The position numbers and the translations under genes were made by a program. The notes under the pieces were generated by a model. That model was not told the origin of the DNA and did not search any database. It worked only from the letters and a program-made list of their open reading frames with translations. 64,000 nt of DNA, taken from positions 4,712,001-4,776,000 of the forward strand of contig NZ_CP036291.1 in the NCBI RefSeq assembly GCF_007750855.1, written 5' to 3'. The stretch comes from Pirellulimonas nuda. Its GTDB lineage: Bacteria; Planctomycetota; Planctomycetia; Pirellulales; Lacipirellulaceae. Shown here piece by piece: positions 19,690-28,045 of the stretch (positions are counted from its first letter, which is position 1; each line of letters opens with the position of its first letter).

Positions 19690-20172
19690 ATGACATGGAT
19701 CCTGCAGCCCTGGCCCTGGTGGGTGTCGGGGGTACTGATCGGATTAACCGTGCCGCTGCTCTACATCTTGGCGGGCAAGGCCTTCGGCATCTCGACCAGC
19801 CTCCAGCAGATCGGCGCCATGTGCGCGCCGCACAGCCGGTTTGCGTACCTCAGCAAGCACGACCGCCGGGGCCACCTGTGGACGCTGGTGTTTGTGGTCG
19901 GCATCGTGTTGGGCGCGGCCCTAGCGACCCACCTGCTGAGCGCGGAGCCGCTGCGTCTGCTCCCCGAGTCGTTCAGCAGCCCCGCGGGCGCCCTCAAGCT
20001 GCTGATCGGCGGCGCCTTGATCGGCTTCGGCACGCGCTACGCCGGCGGGTGCACGTCGGGTCACTCCATCACCGGCATCGCCAACCTCAACTGGCCCAGC
20101 CTGCTGGCGACCGTTTGCTTCTTCGCCGGCGGGCTCGCCGTGACGTGGGGGCTGGGAAACCTGATTTTCTAG
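19690..20172 (+). CDS. YeeE/YedE family sulfur transporter, first half
   Basis: Membrane protein of 160 residues. The start is the ATG at 19690, which has AGAAGAGGAA 8 or so bases upstream; a TTG at 19669 extends the frame but overlaps that ribosome site. The family signature is FGTRYAGGCTSGHSITG, in which the conserved Cys is thought to relay thiosulfate or sulfane sulfur. It pairs with the next gene (20204-20662), which carries the matching half. Such split YeeE/YedE pairs (PmpA/PmpB-like) often sit next to persulfide dioxygenases, as here. Confidence 0.87.
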   Translation: MTWILQPWPWWVSGVLIGLTVPLLYILAGKAFGISTSLQQIGAMCAPHSRFAYLSKHDRRGHLWTLVFVVGIVLGAALATHLLSAEPLRLLPESFSSPAGALKLLIGGALIGFGTRYAGGCTSGHSITGIANLNWPSLLATVCFFAGGLAVTWGLGNLIF

Positions 20173-20203
20173 AACGCTAGATCCACCGACACCGGAGCCA
20201 GTC

Positions 20204-20662
20204 ATGACCCAAGAAGCCAAGCCGAACGCGGACAAGCCGCGGATGTCGCCGTTTGCGTACCTCAGCGTGCTGCTGGTGGGGGCGTACCTGGGGGCGCTCT
20301 TCGTGAAGTCGGAGGTCGCCTCGTGGGAGCGTGTCCACGCCATGTTCCTGCTGCAGGAGGCGTACATGTACCTGATCATCGGCGTAGCGATCGCCGTGGC
20401 GATGGCGTCGATGCTGCTCATCAAGCGGCTGGGGGTCCGCTCCGTCGACGGCAAGCCGATTAAGTACGAGCCCAAGCCCTACCACGCCGGCGTGGTCGTG
20501 GGGGGCATGCTGTTCGGCGCCGGGTGGGCCATCACCGGCGCCTGCCCCGGGCCGATCTACGCCCAGATCGGCGCCGGCGAGTGGATGGCCCTGTTCACGC
20601 TCGCGGGCGCCCTGCTGGGGATGCTGGCCTACGCGGCCCTCAAGCCGCGGCTGCCGCACTAA
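20204..20662 (+). CDS. YeeE/YedE family sulfur transporter, second half
   Basis: Membrane protein of 152 residues with a soluble N-terminus (MTQEAKPNADKPRMS) and about four hydrophobic segments. The signature is GMLFGAGWAITGACPGPIYA, equivalent to the Cys-containing motif of the first half. It follows that gene by 31 bases and would form a two-subunit channel with it. It is the last gene of the sulfur run; a repeat element begins 52 bases downstream. Confidence 0.87.
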   Translation: MTQEAKPNADKPRMSPFAYLSVLLVGAYLGALFVKSEVASWERVHAMFLLQEAYMYLIIGVAIAVAMASMLLIKRLGVRSVDGKPIKYEPKPYHAGVVVGGMLFGAGWAITGACPGPIYAQIGAGEWMALFTLAGALLGMLAYAALKPRLPH

Positions 20663-20713
20663 TCCGAGCCGGCCGCCAGCCGAGGATTGGGCCCGCGGAG
20701 GCCGGGCAAAAAC

Positions 20714-21034
20714 TGGGTCCATCCGGGTTTCTTGTGGGTAGAAGGATTCCGACCTCCGCTCCTGCTCCAACAAAGGGGGCGCCCCTCCGTCGCCGCTCTC
20801 GCATCGGCCGCAGTAGGGGTGACGGCCGATGCGAGAGCGACGACGAAGGGGCTAGCAACCGCTCTGATGCGAAAAACCCTGTGCGCAAAGTCCCGCGAGC
20901 CCCTTCCTCCTTCACCGTCGCATCGGCCTCGCCCCGCTCCCCAGGGCCGATGCGACGGGGAAGGAGGGAGGGGCGGCCCCTTTCTTCGAGCCCGAGCTGA
21001 GGCTTTCTACCCACAAAAAACCCGGATGGACCCA
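20714..21034. repeat. 321-bp non-coding element with 30-bp terminal inverted repeats and two palindromes
   Basis: The ends 20714-20743 and 21005-21034 are inverted repeats matching at 29 of 30 bases (TGGGTCCATCCGGGTTT begins each). Inside are two long palindromes: copy B, arms 20782-20809 and 20824-20851 (26 of 28 paired); and copy C, arms 20900-20928 and 20945-20973 (27 of 29 paired), in opposite orientation to B. Both share the core GCATCGGCC...GGCCGATGC and flanks with copy A at 14433-14501. No gene and no clear target duplication is seen. A MITE-like element is possible, as is a structured RNA or a bidirectional terminator block. Confidence 0.82.
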
Positions 21035-21243
21035 AAGCTGCGGCTTTCCGAATTGTGAAGAAAGTGTTAACTTCTTCCGTCCCGCAGAGTAGAATGCGGC
21101 GTCTAACATGGGGGCCCTCGCCAAAACAGAGCCCGCCGTGGGGCTTCCACCGTCGCGGTTTCCCTGCAAACGCGTTGGGGCGGGCCCACTTTTCGCTTTT
21201 TTGTCCGGTCGGAACAGGTAAGCAGCACCCACTGCGAGGAACT

Positions 21244-22221
21244 ATGCACTGCACACCGCCGTTGGCTGTGGGCGCCGGTCGAACGGGGCGCGCTGGTGGG
21301 TTTACGCTCGTTGAGCTGCTAGTGGTCATCGCGATCATCGGCATCCTGGTGGCGTTGATGCTGCCGGCGGTGCAGATGGTGCGCGAGAGCAGCCGCCGCT
21401 CCCAGTGCCAGAACCACCTCCGCCAGGTGGGGCTCGCGCTGCTCAACTACGAGGGCGCCAACCGCCGGTTCCCCCCCGGCAAACGCTGGTCGCTGCCGCG
21501 CGACAACCCGCTGACGTACGACTACGCCTGGTCGAGCATGATCCTCAGCCACATCGAGGAGCAGGGGATCAAGGACCAGCTCGACTTCAAGCTGCCGATG
21601 ACCGACCCCGCCAACCTGGCCGCCGCGGGGCAGGTGATCCCCATCTACCTCTGCCCCAGCGCCAGCCAGTTAGACGAGCACCGTTCGCCGACGGGGGTCG
21701 TGTCTAACCTAGGGGGCCAGCCGGGCGAGGGGATGGCCTGCATCGACTACATGGGCATCTCAGGCCCCGACAAGGACAAGACGAACCCCGCCACCGGCGC
21801 CGACTACGGCGCCCAGCGCGGCGTGCTGATCGGCACCAAGGGGCTGGAGAAGGAAGACACCATTCTGATCCCGCCGGCGGTGACCGTGGCCAAGATCACC
21901 GACGGCCTCTCCAACACGCTGTGCGTGATCGAGTGCACCGGCCGCGGGGCGATCGTCAGCAAGAAGGGGAACTTCAAGACCGCCAACGGCGCGTGGGCCT
22001 CCGGCGGGAACATCAGCCACATCAAGGGGAGAATCAACGAGAACCCGCCCCCCGTCGCCTGGGAAGACGAACGCCCCTACTCCGACCACCCCGGGGGCGC
22101 CAACACCCTGGCGTGCGACGGCTCGGTGACGTTCATGACGGAAGAGATGTCGGCCGCCCTGCTCCGCGCGTACTGCTCGCGCGACGGCGGAGAAACGTTC
22201 GACCACCCAGACCTGCAATAG
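21244..22221 (+). CDS. DUF1559 protein with prepilin-type N-terminus
   Basis: The protein has 325 residues from the ATG at 21244, chosen because GCGAGGA lies just upstream and because it leaves a short leader before the cleavage motif. The N-terminus is a class III prepilin signal: [20 protein letters not shown] followed by [18 protein letters not shown]. The rest is the DUF1559 pseudopilin-like domain that is massively expanded in Planctomycetota, ending with the H-x9-DG motif region ([19 protein letters not shown]). It is probably processed by a prepilin peptidase and sits at the cell surface or in a pseudopilus; the exact role is unknown. The gene stands just after the repeat element. Confidence 0.93.
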   Translation: MHCTPPLAVGAGRTGRAGGFTLVELLVVIAIIGILVALMLPAVQMVRESSRRSQCQNHLRQVGLALLNYEGANRRFPPGKRWSLPRDNPLTYDYAWSSMILSHIEEQGIKDQLDFKLPMTDPANLAAAGQVIPIYLCPSASQLDEHRSPTGVVSNLGGQPGEGMACIDYMGISGPDKDKTNPATGADYGAQRGVLIGTKGLEKEDTILIPPAVTVAKITDGLSNTLCVIECTGRGAIVSKKGNFKTANGAWASGGNISHIKGRINENPPPVAWEDERPYSDHPGGANTLACDGSVTFMTEEMSAALLRAYCSRDGGETFDHPDLQ

Positions 22222-22313
22222 CCGGCGCGACCCGCTCGCCGAACCCAAAGGACCGACCGCTGCTCGACTGCATCCTCAACCACGATTCGACCGGCGTCGT
22301 TTCTGCCCCCTCG

Positions 22314-22358
22314 GACGCCGATCCGCGGGACGCCGATCCGCGGGGGGCCGACCCGCGG
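22314..22358. repeat. Three tandem 15-base repeats before the VTC gene
   Basis: GACGCCGATCCGCGG occurs at 22314-22328 and 22329-22343, with a diverged third unit at 22344-22358. The period of 15 keeps the frame of the downstream gene and would encode DADPR, DADPR, GADPR if translation began upstream of 22374. Confidence 0.75.
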
Positions 22359-22373
22359 GGGATCGTCGCGGCC

Positions 22374-23090
22374 ATGCCCCCCATCAGCCTCGACGAGATG
22401 GACGGCGTGAGCCTGATGAACCGCGTCGACACCAAGTACGCCTTCTCCGAGGGCGCCCTGGGAGGGCTGCTCGACGCGGTCCGCCACGACTACCGGGTGC
22501 TGGAAGTGGGGGGCGCCCGCTGGACCCCCTACGCCACGCTGTACTACGACAGCCCCGCGCGCGACTGCTTCTTGCAGCACCACAACGGCAAGCTCAACCG
22601 GCACAAGTTCCGCGTCCGCAGCTACGGCCCCTCCGGCGCGTGCTTCCTGGAAGTCAAGCTGAAGAACAACAAGGGGCGGACCGACAAGCGGCGCATCGCC
22701 ATCCCGGGCCTCGAACAAGCCTCGGCGCCCGAGTCGCTGGAGTTCATCGAGGCGGCCGCCGGGGTACGCCCCAACCTGGCGCCGCAGCTCTGGACCTACT
22801 TCAGCCGCATCACCCTGGTAGGGTTGGCGTTGGGCGAGCGCGTGACGCTGGACACCGAGCTGACGTTCGCCCAGGGCGACCGACGCGCCGCGCTGCCGGG
22901 CGTGGTGATCGCCGAGGTCAAGCAGGCCCGCAGCGACCGCGGGTCGAGCTTCCGCCAGGGGCTCCGCCGCATGGGGCTGCGGCCGCTGCGGATCAGCAAG
23001 TACTGCGTCGGCAGCCTGCTGCTCGACCCCGCGCTCAAGCACAACCGCTTCAAGCCGAAGCTGCTGGCGCTGCAGAAGCTGGTCCGATAG
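22374..23090 (+). CDS. VTC domain (polyphosphate polymerase-like) protein
   Basis: VTC domains bind triphosphate in a tunnel and in yeast Vtc4 polymerise ATP phosphates into polyphosphate. The 238 residues show MNRVDTKYAF at the start, LYYDSPARDCFLQHH, KLNRHKFRVRSYG, FLEVKLKNNKGRTDKRR with many basic tunnel residues, and late VIAEVKQARSDRGSS. The ATG at 22374 fits the family start (PISLDEMDGVSLMNR) but lacks a clear ribosome site. The open frame continues upstream through the tandem repeats to a possible CTG at 22260 that is preceded by AAAGGA. The next gene is a DUF4956 membrane protein, a common companion of bacterial VTC proteins. Confidence 0.85.
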   Translation: MPPISLDEMDGVSLMNRVDTKYAFSEGALGGLLDAVRHDYRVLEVGGARWTPYATLYYDSPARDCFLQHHNGKLNRHKFRVRSYGPSGACFLEVKLKNNKGRTDKRRIAIPGLEQASAPESLEFIEAAAGVRPNLAPQLWTYFSRITLVGLALGERVTLDTELTFAQGDRRAALPGVVIAEVKQARSDRGSSFRQGLRRMGLRPLRISKYCVGSLLLDPALKHNRFKPKLLALQKLVR

Positions 23091-23251
23091 CCGCGGCGTG
23101 AGAGTGTATACTGGCTTGTGTTCTTCGGATCGGACCCCCCTGCTACCTTTGTGACCGTCGCCCCCACGCGGTTCTTCGCTGAACCCGGGGCCGCAAAGCC
23201 GCCGCTCTCTCGCTCGATAGCGAACTCCCCGCACACCTCCTAAGCCGCGCT

Positions 23252-23911
23252 ATGACCGAGTTCCTCGGCGTCCCCCTGTTCGACGACGACTTCTACAAGC
23301 TGCTGGCCCGGTTCGGGGCCAACCTGGTCGTGCTCACGGCGATCGTCCAGTTCTGCTACTTCCGCAGTTCGCGCAGCAAGGACTACCTGTTCACTTACTA
23401 CACGGTGAGCATCCTGGTCTTCTTCCTCTGCTTCACGCTGAAGAAGTTCGACCTTGGCCTGGGCATGGCGCTCGGGCTGTTTGCCATCTTCGGCATCCTG
23501 CGGTACCGGACAGACGCGATCCCGATCCGCGAGATGTCGTACCTGTTCGTCGTGATCGGCATCGCGGTGATCAACGCGCTCTCCAACAGCAAGATGAGCT
23601 ACGCAGAGCTGGCCTTCACCAACGGCGCCATCCTGGCGATGACGGGCCTGCTGGAGTCGCTCCCGCTGCTCAAGCAGGAGAGCCGTGAAGAGGTGCTCTA
23701 CGAGAAGATCGACCTGGTGCGTCCCGAGAACCACCAGCAGCTCATCGACGACCTGCAGCAACGCACCGGGCTGGTCATCAGCCGGATCGAGCTGGGGAAG
23801 ATCGACTTCCTGCAAGACACCGTAGCGATCACCGTGTACTACTACGCGCACGAACAGACCGGGATCGCCACCGGCGAGGTCGACGTCTCGCGACGCGTGC
23901 GGCGGCGTTAG
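23252..23911 (+). CDS. DUF4956 family membrane protein
   Basis: The protein has 219 residues with about four hydrophobic segments in the first 130 (LVVLTAIVQFCYF, TVSILVFFLCFTLK, GLGMALGLFAIFGIL, YLFVVIGIAVINAL). A conserved basic-acidic loop RYRTDAIPIREMSYLF and a soluble C-terminal domain follow. DUF4956 proteins are typically encoded next to VTC-type polyphosphate polymerases, as here, and may anchor them or move their product. That function is inferred from gene neighbourhood only. The gap of 161 bases to the VTC gene contains TATACT at 23107-23112 but no matching -35. Confidence 0.85.
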   Translation: MTEFLGVPLFDDDFYKLLARFGANLVVLTAIVQFCYFRSSRSKDYLFTYYTVSILVFFLCFTLKKFDLGLGMALGLFAIFGILRYRTDAIPIREMSYLFVVIGIAVINALSNSKMSYAELAFTNGAILAMTGLLESLPLLKQESREEVLYEKIDLVRPENHQQLIDDLQQRTGLVISRIELGKIDFLQDTVAITVYYYAHEQTGIATGEVDVSRRVRRR

Positions 23912-23963
23912 CGCCGGGAAGGTGGACAACGCGCGGGACCTAGCAGCCGTCGGTCCGCCGCCG

Positions 23964-26429
23964 CTACTGAACCTGCAGTGCTTGATCGGGAACAAGCGAG
24001 AAGTAGCCGCTGTCGTGGCCTTCGAGGCTCACGCGCACGTCGTCGATGCCGCCGGTGGGGGCGGGTCGGATGTCGAGCTTCCACCACCCCGCTTCTTCGG
24101 GCGCGGTCTCGATCTGCTTCCGATCGACCGGCGTGGCGGAGCAATCGAACTCGGCGACCCGCCGGTTGCTGGGAGCGAAGAGCGTCGCGACCGCCGTCTC
24201 ACCCGGCGCCGCGGCGCCCAGCGACAGGTGCAAGGGGGGCGCCGCCTCGGGAACATAGAAGTACACCGGCGACGATCGGCCCAACAAGTGGAGCCCTTCG
24301 TCGGAAAGGTTGCCGTCGACCCCCCACGCCGCGCCCGACACGTGCACCGCGAACGACGCGGATCGCGCCGAGATAGTCAGGTGGTAGTACGCCATGTCCG
24401 CGGGCTCCAGCACGACGGGCGCATCGGCGCTCATCACGCCGCTGGCTACCTCGGAGCCGTCCGGCCCATAGACGTTGTAGGTGACCAGCTCTCCCCGCGA
24501 CTGGATGTGGCCGAACCCGACCTCAACCGGCCCCGCCCCGCTGGGGCGCAAGACCAGGTGCTGCTGCCCGCGCAACCGGAAGTCGGCGCCCGCTTCGGCA
24601 TCCACGGGCTTCTCCGGTACCGCCACGGATAGTCTTTTCCTGACATACGCGGGGGGGTTCAGCATGGCCGTCGGGTGCAACGCCAGCGACCCCTTGTTGG
24701 CGGCCAAGAACGCAAAGAAGTCGGGGTCGGAAAGGTAGAAGCTAGAGGCCCGGGGCGCGTCCAGCACCCCGCGCTGCCGCAGGTTCCAATGCATCACGAT
24801 GAGGTTGTCGCCGATCATGCGTAACCGCGCTCGGGCGTCGGGGTTGTGCGTCTTCGACTCGGCGGCGCGATACAATCGCTCGATCTCTGTTAGGTTCTTT
24901 GCGTAGACGTCGCGCATCATGTCGGTGGTTAGGCTGTACCTCGTATCGGGGAACTCCCGGTAGTGGCGGGCCACTTCGCGATCGACCAGGCGGTAAAGCC
25001 GGTTGATGTCGTCGCCGCCGGCCCCGTACGCTTTGGCGCAGTACTCGTCGAAGAGTTCTTCTACGTTCGCCTGTGGGTCCCAGGCCAGCTTTGCCAGCAA
25101 GTAGTTCAGCGGACCAGCACGCCCCCACGCAGCGATCCCGTAGACGTACACCCCCTTGATGTCGGCCCCCTGCAATCGTGGGTACATGAACTTGAGGATC
25201 TCCAGCCCCGGCGGGTTCAAGACGCCCGCTTCGGTCTCGATGTTCACCGGCAGGTCGTAGTAGGAGATGTTGGCGGTCACCTCCGTCCACCCGGCCAGCA
25301 CTTCTTCCCATTGCCGACGGAGGCGGGGGCGAGCCAGGGTGAAACCGTAGTCGAAGCTCGGCGCCCACACCAGAAACACGTTGGGCTCCAGCCGGATGTT
25401 CTTCTTCGGCGGGAAGAGGTACTCCGCGTACACGAAGCCGGCAAGCGTCTTCTGGGGGTGCTGCTCGCCGACCAGTTTGGCCACGGCGTTGTAGAACGTG
25501 AGGATGGCGGGCGTGACCGACCGCTTGCCATTGGGATCGGTCTCATAGAGCGCCGCACATTGCTCGCACTCGCAGTAGCCCGCGGAGTCCGACGGAGAGA
25601 GCGAGTAGGAGCTCTCATCGGGGTGCGCGTCGAAGTAGGCGATCGCCGCGTCCGCGTAGGCGCGGATCAACCCGGGGTTGGTCGTGCACAGCTTGTACCG
25701 CCCCGCGGGGGGAACCCGCACGCCAGAGCGCTCCGCGAACCAATCGGGGTGCTGGTCGAAGTGCGAGGCCGGAATCGACGCACGCCAATTGTGGTGATGC
25801 GCCAACGACAAACTCTTGCCCAGGCGTTGCCGGGCCTGCCAACGCACCACCTCGGGCCGCCGCTCTTGCGTGTAGGGCAGGCGGCGGTTTAGGAACGCCG
25901 GCGCGTCGCTGATGTCGGTAGCGGGGATGATCACAGCGGGCGACTTTGGCACGTAGTCGCCGTGGTCCCCCGGCGCCAGCCAGCGCACGCCCAGGAACCG
26001 CTCGATGAACGCGTACGCGCCGTTGAGCGTCCCGTTAGACGCGCCGCCCCCCGGCGTCCGTTGGCCGTCGGCGGTGTCGCGGCCGAGCACGTAGACATTG
26101 GCGTCTTTCGTGACGATCCGGAAGCCTTCCCAGGGGATCTGCGCCGTGGTGAGACCCGCCTCGCGCGACGCGGCGTTGTCGCCGACGCAGATCATCTTGG
26201 GCCCTGGACGATGCACCACAGGAAGCTCGGCGCCACTCACCTGCTCTAGGTAGTCCCGCAGCTCGGCGGCGGCCTGCGTCACCGACCGCGGCGCGGCCGG
26301 ATCGCAATAGATGACGTACTCGCTGACTCCGTCTTGAACCAGCGGCGCCGCGCCCGCGCCGGTCGCCGCGTCTGCGGCGGAGGCCGACAGGCAGGCAGCG
26401 GCGGTCACCGCCATGAGGGCTCGTAGCAT
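23964..26429 (-). CDS. DUF4838 domain-containing secreted protein
   Basis: The protein has 821 residues from the ATG at 26429, chosen because a signal peptide (MLRALMAVTAAACLSASAA) follows at once and GAGAGG lies upstream. After an N-terminal alpha/beta region resembling the carbohydrate-enzyme N-terminal domains of GH20/GH67 (RFLGVRWLAPGDHGDY), the DUF4838 domain shows SLSPSDSAGYCECEQCAALY, FYNAVAKLV and VYGIAAWGRAGPLNYLLAKL. The C-terminal 250 residues look like beta-sandwich modules. DUF4838 is thought to be a TIM-barrel glycoside-hydrolase relative, but no substrate is known. It follows the sigma-kinase gene on the same strand with a gap of 105 bases, so the kinase may regulate it. Confidence 0.83.
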   Translation of the reverse strand: MLRALMAVTAAACLSASAADAATGAGAAPLVQDGVSEYVIYCDPAAPRSVTQAAAELRDYLEQVSGAELPVVHRPGPKMICVGDNAASREAGLTTAQIPWEGFRIVTKDANVYVLGRDTADGQRTPGGGASNGTLNGAYAFIERFLGVRWLAPGDHGDYVPKSPAVIIPATDISDAPAFLNRRLPYTQERRPEVVRWQARQRLGKSLSLAHHHNWRASIPASHFDQHPDWFAERSGVRVPPAGRYKLCTTNPGLIRAYADAAIAYFDAHPDESSYSLSPSDSAGYCECEQCAALYETDPNGKRSVTPAILTFYNAVAKLVGEQHPQKTLAGFVYAEYLFPPKKNIRLEPNVFLVWAPSFDYGFTLARPRLRRQWEEVLAGWTEVTANISYYDLPVNIETEAGVLNPPGLEILKFMYPRLQGADIKGVYVYGIAAWGRAGPLNYLLAKLAWDPQANVEELFDEYCAKAYGAGGDDINRLYRLVDREVARHYREFPDTRYSLTTDMMRDVYAKNLTEIERLYRAAESKTHNPDARARLRMIGDNLIVMHWNLRQRGVLDAPRASSFYLSDPDFFAFLAANKGSLALHPTAMLNPPAYVRKRLSVAVPEKPVDAEAGADFRLRGQQHLVLRPSGAGPVEVGFGHIQSRGELVTYNVYGPDGSEVASGVMSADAPVVLEPADMAYYHLTISARSASFAVHVSGAAWGVDGNLSDEGLHLLGRSSPVYFYVPEAAPPLHLSLGAAAPGETAVATLFAPSNRRVAEFDCSATPVDRKQIETAPEEAGWWKLDIRPAPTGGIDDVRVSLEGHDSGYFSLVPDQALQVQ

Positions 26430-26534
26430 GGGAAAGGCCTCTCGCGGCGCGTGAAGTGATGAAGAGGGGCGGATTGCCGGCCTTCGGGACAGGCTACGAC
26501 GGCCGAGCCCGCGACGCAATCACTGCGCAACGCT

Positions 26535-28043
26535 TCAAGTCACGGGCGTGTATTCCGCGCTACCCGGCCGGCGGTCCTCTGCGCAGTTCCGCAGGATCGT
26601 TAGGAACGCTTCTACGCTTGCGGGCCGTTGCTTCGGGTCGGCCGCCAAGCAGCGCTCGCAGAGCCGCTCGGCGGCCGGGCCGGGGCGGTCGCTCACACGC
26701 CGCAGCAGCGCCCCCAGGCTGTAGACATCGGCGGCGGGGGTCGGCGTCGCGGCCTGGCTGAGCACCTCGGGCGCCAGGTAGCCGAGCGTGCCACCCAGCG
26801 CCGCGGCGGGCCGCTTGTCGGCGATGATTTGTGCGAATCCAAAGTCGGTGACGATCACTTCCCCGTGGTTGCCCAGCAGGATGTTGGCTGGTTTGAGGTC
26901 GCAGTGCACCACGCCCGCCTGGTGCGCGTGGGCCACGGCCTCGGCGACGCGCTCCACCACACGCAGCGCTTCGTCCGGCGCCAGCCTCTCCCGATCGATG
27001 CGTGCCTGCAGGTCGCTCCCCTCAACGTAGTCCATCACGATGAAGTAGCCGCCCGAGGGGAACCGCCCCAGCCCGCGGACGCGGATCACGCCGGGGTGGC
27101 TCATCCGCTGCACCACGGCTGCTTCGTTGAGGAACTGCCGGACCGCACGCGGCTCCCGCTGACGGTCCTTGCGCAGCGCCTTGACCGCGACCGTGGCGCC
27201 GCTGCTCAGCCGGGTCGCCCGGTAGACCTTTCCCATGCCGCCGGCGCCCACCAGCCGCTCGAGCCGGAAGTCGGAGTAGGGGAGCGGCGCATCGAGCGGC
27301 TCAACGTCTGCCGGCGCTGCTCCACGCGCCGCGTCGGCATCCAGCAGTTGACCTTCTACCAAGCGCTTGACCTGGGCGAGCGTGCGGCGGACCGTTCTGG
27401 GCGACCGCTTGAGCCGCCCGGCGATCGTGTCGACCGAGTCGCCCTGCAGCACCGAGGCCAGCACCACGCGTTGGTCGGCCGACAGCCGCTCGGTGATCAG
27501 CCGCACCTGCTCCACCAGCGCCGCGGCTTCGTCTGGCAGCGGCTCGACGCACTGCTGCGTGGCGGCGTCGGGCCCGTCGCGACGCAGGTCGCGGCGGGCG
27601 GCGGTGTGACGCTCGGCCTGCTTGCGGAGTTTGTTAAGCGTGATCTGCGCCAGCAGCCGCCACAGGTCGCCCGAGTGTTGCAGCGTGAAATCGCCATCGG
27701 CGGCCCGCACGAAGAAGCTGCGGTAGGCAGACTGAACCACGTCCTCGGGGTCGACCCGCCGCTGCATGCCGCGGCTCAATCGCGACCGCGCCAGCCCGAC
27801 GAGGCGGGCGACATACCTGTCGAACAGCTCCGTCGCCGCTCGGCTGTCGCCGGCCCGGTAGAGGTCAAGCAGCGCGATCGAGTTCACGGCGCCCGCCGGG
27901 GCGTCTCCGTCGATTTTCTCGATCTTGCTGTTATTCGTGTCCACGGCCGGCTCGCAATCGAATGCCCTGTTAGAGACGCCCCCCGAGAGACCAAGACGGC
28001 GTGCGTCTTGTTCGCTCACGTTTTCTCCGAAACCACGAGGCAT
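26535..28043 (-). CDS. ECF sigma factor fused to a Ser/Thr protein kinase
   Basis: A single 502-residue frame. Residues about 57-150 match sigma-70 region 2 (LYRAGDSRAATELFDRYVAR, VDPEDVVQSAYRSFFVR). Residues about 175-230 match region 4 with a helix-turn-helix (LSADQRVVLASVLQGDSVDT, KRSPRTVRRTLAQVKRLVEG). Residues about 250-490 are a kinase: GAGGMGKVYRA loop, VAVKALRK lysine, HCDLKPANILL catalytic loop and DFGFAQ. The HRD arginine is replaced by Cys, so this is a non-RD kinase. Physical fusion of an ECF sigma with its kinase suggests direct phosphorylation control of promoter choice. The ATG at 28043 leaves only 2 bases to the divergent fdxA ATG; GTG codons at 28019 or 27944 are more plausible starts. 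Confidence 0.9.
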   Translation of the reverse strand: MPRGFGENVSEQDARRLGLSGGVSNRAFDCEPAVDTNNSKIEKIDGDAPAGAVNSIALLDLYRAGDSRAATELFDRYVARLVGLARSRLSRGMQRRVDPEDVVQSAYRSFFVRAADGDFTLQHSGDLWRLLAQITLNKLRKQAERHTAARRDLRRDGPDAATQQCVEPLPDEAAALVEQVRLITERLSADQRVVLASVLQGDSVDTIAGRLKRSPRTVRRTLAQVKRLVEGQLLDADAARGAAPADVEPLDAPLPYSDFRLERLVGAGGMGKVYRATRLSSGATVAVKALRKDRQREPRAVRQFLNEAAVVQRMSHPGVIRVRGLGRFPSGGYFIVMDYVEGSDLQARIDRERLAPDEALRVVERVAEAVAHAHQAGVVHCDLKPANILLGNHGEVIVTDFGFAQIIADKRPAAALGGTLGYLAPEVLSQAATPTPAADVYSLGALLRRVSDRPGPAAERLCERCLAADPKQRPASVEAFLTILRNCAEDRRPGSAEYTPVT

Positions 28044-28045
28044 CC

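Noticed and set aside
20663..21040. Attachment sites or a prophage around the repeat element
   Set aside because: No integrase or phage genes and no direct repeats of suitable length flank the element.
21055..21243. Upstream extension of the DUF1559 frame
   Set aside because: The extra 63 residues have no prepilin leader character and overlap non-coding DNA after the repeat element. The ATG at 21244 has a ribosome site.
20524..21446. Frames of 120-270 codons across the 321-bp repeat element
   Set aside because: They read through long palindromes on both strands and yield Arg/Pro/Ser-rich sequences that mirror each other. This is repeat DNA, not genes.
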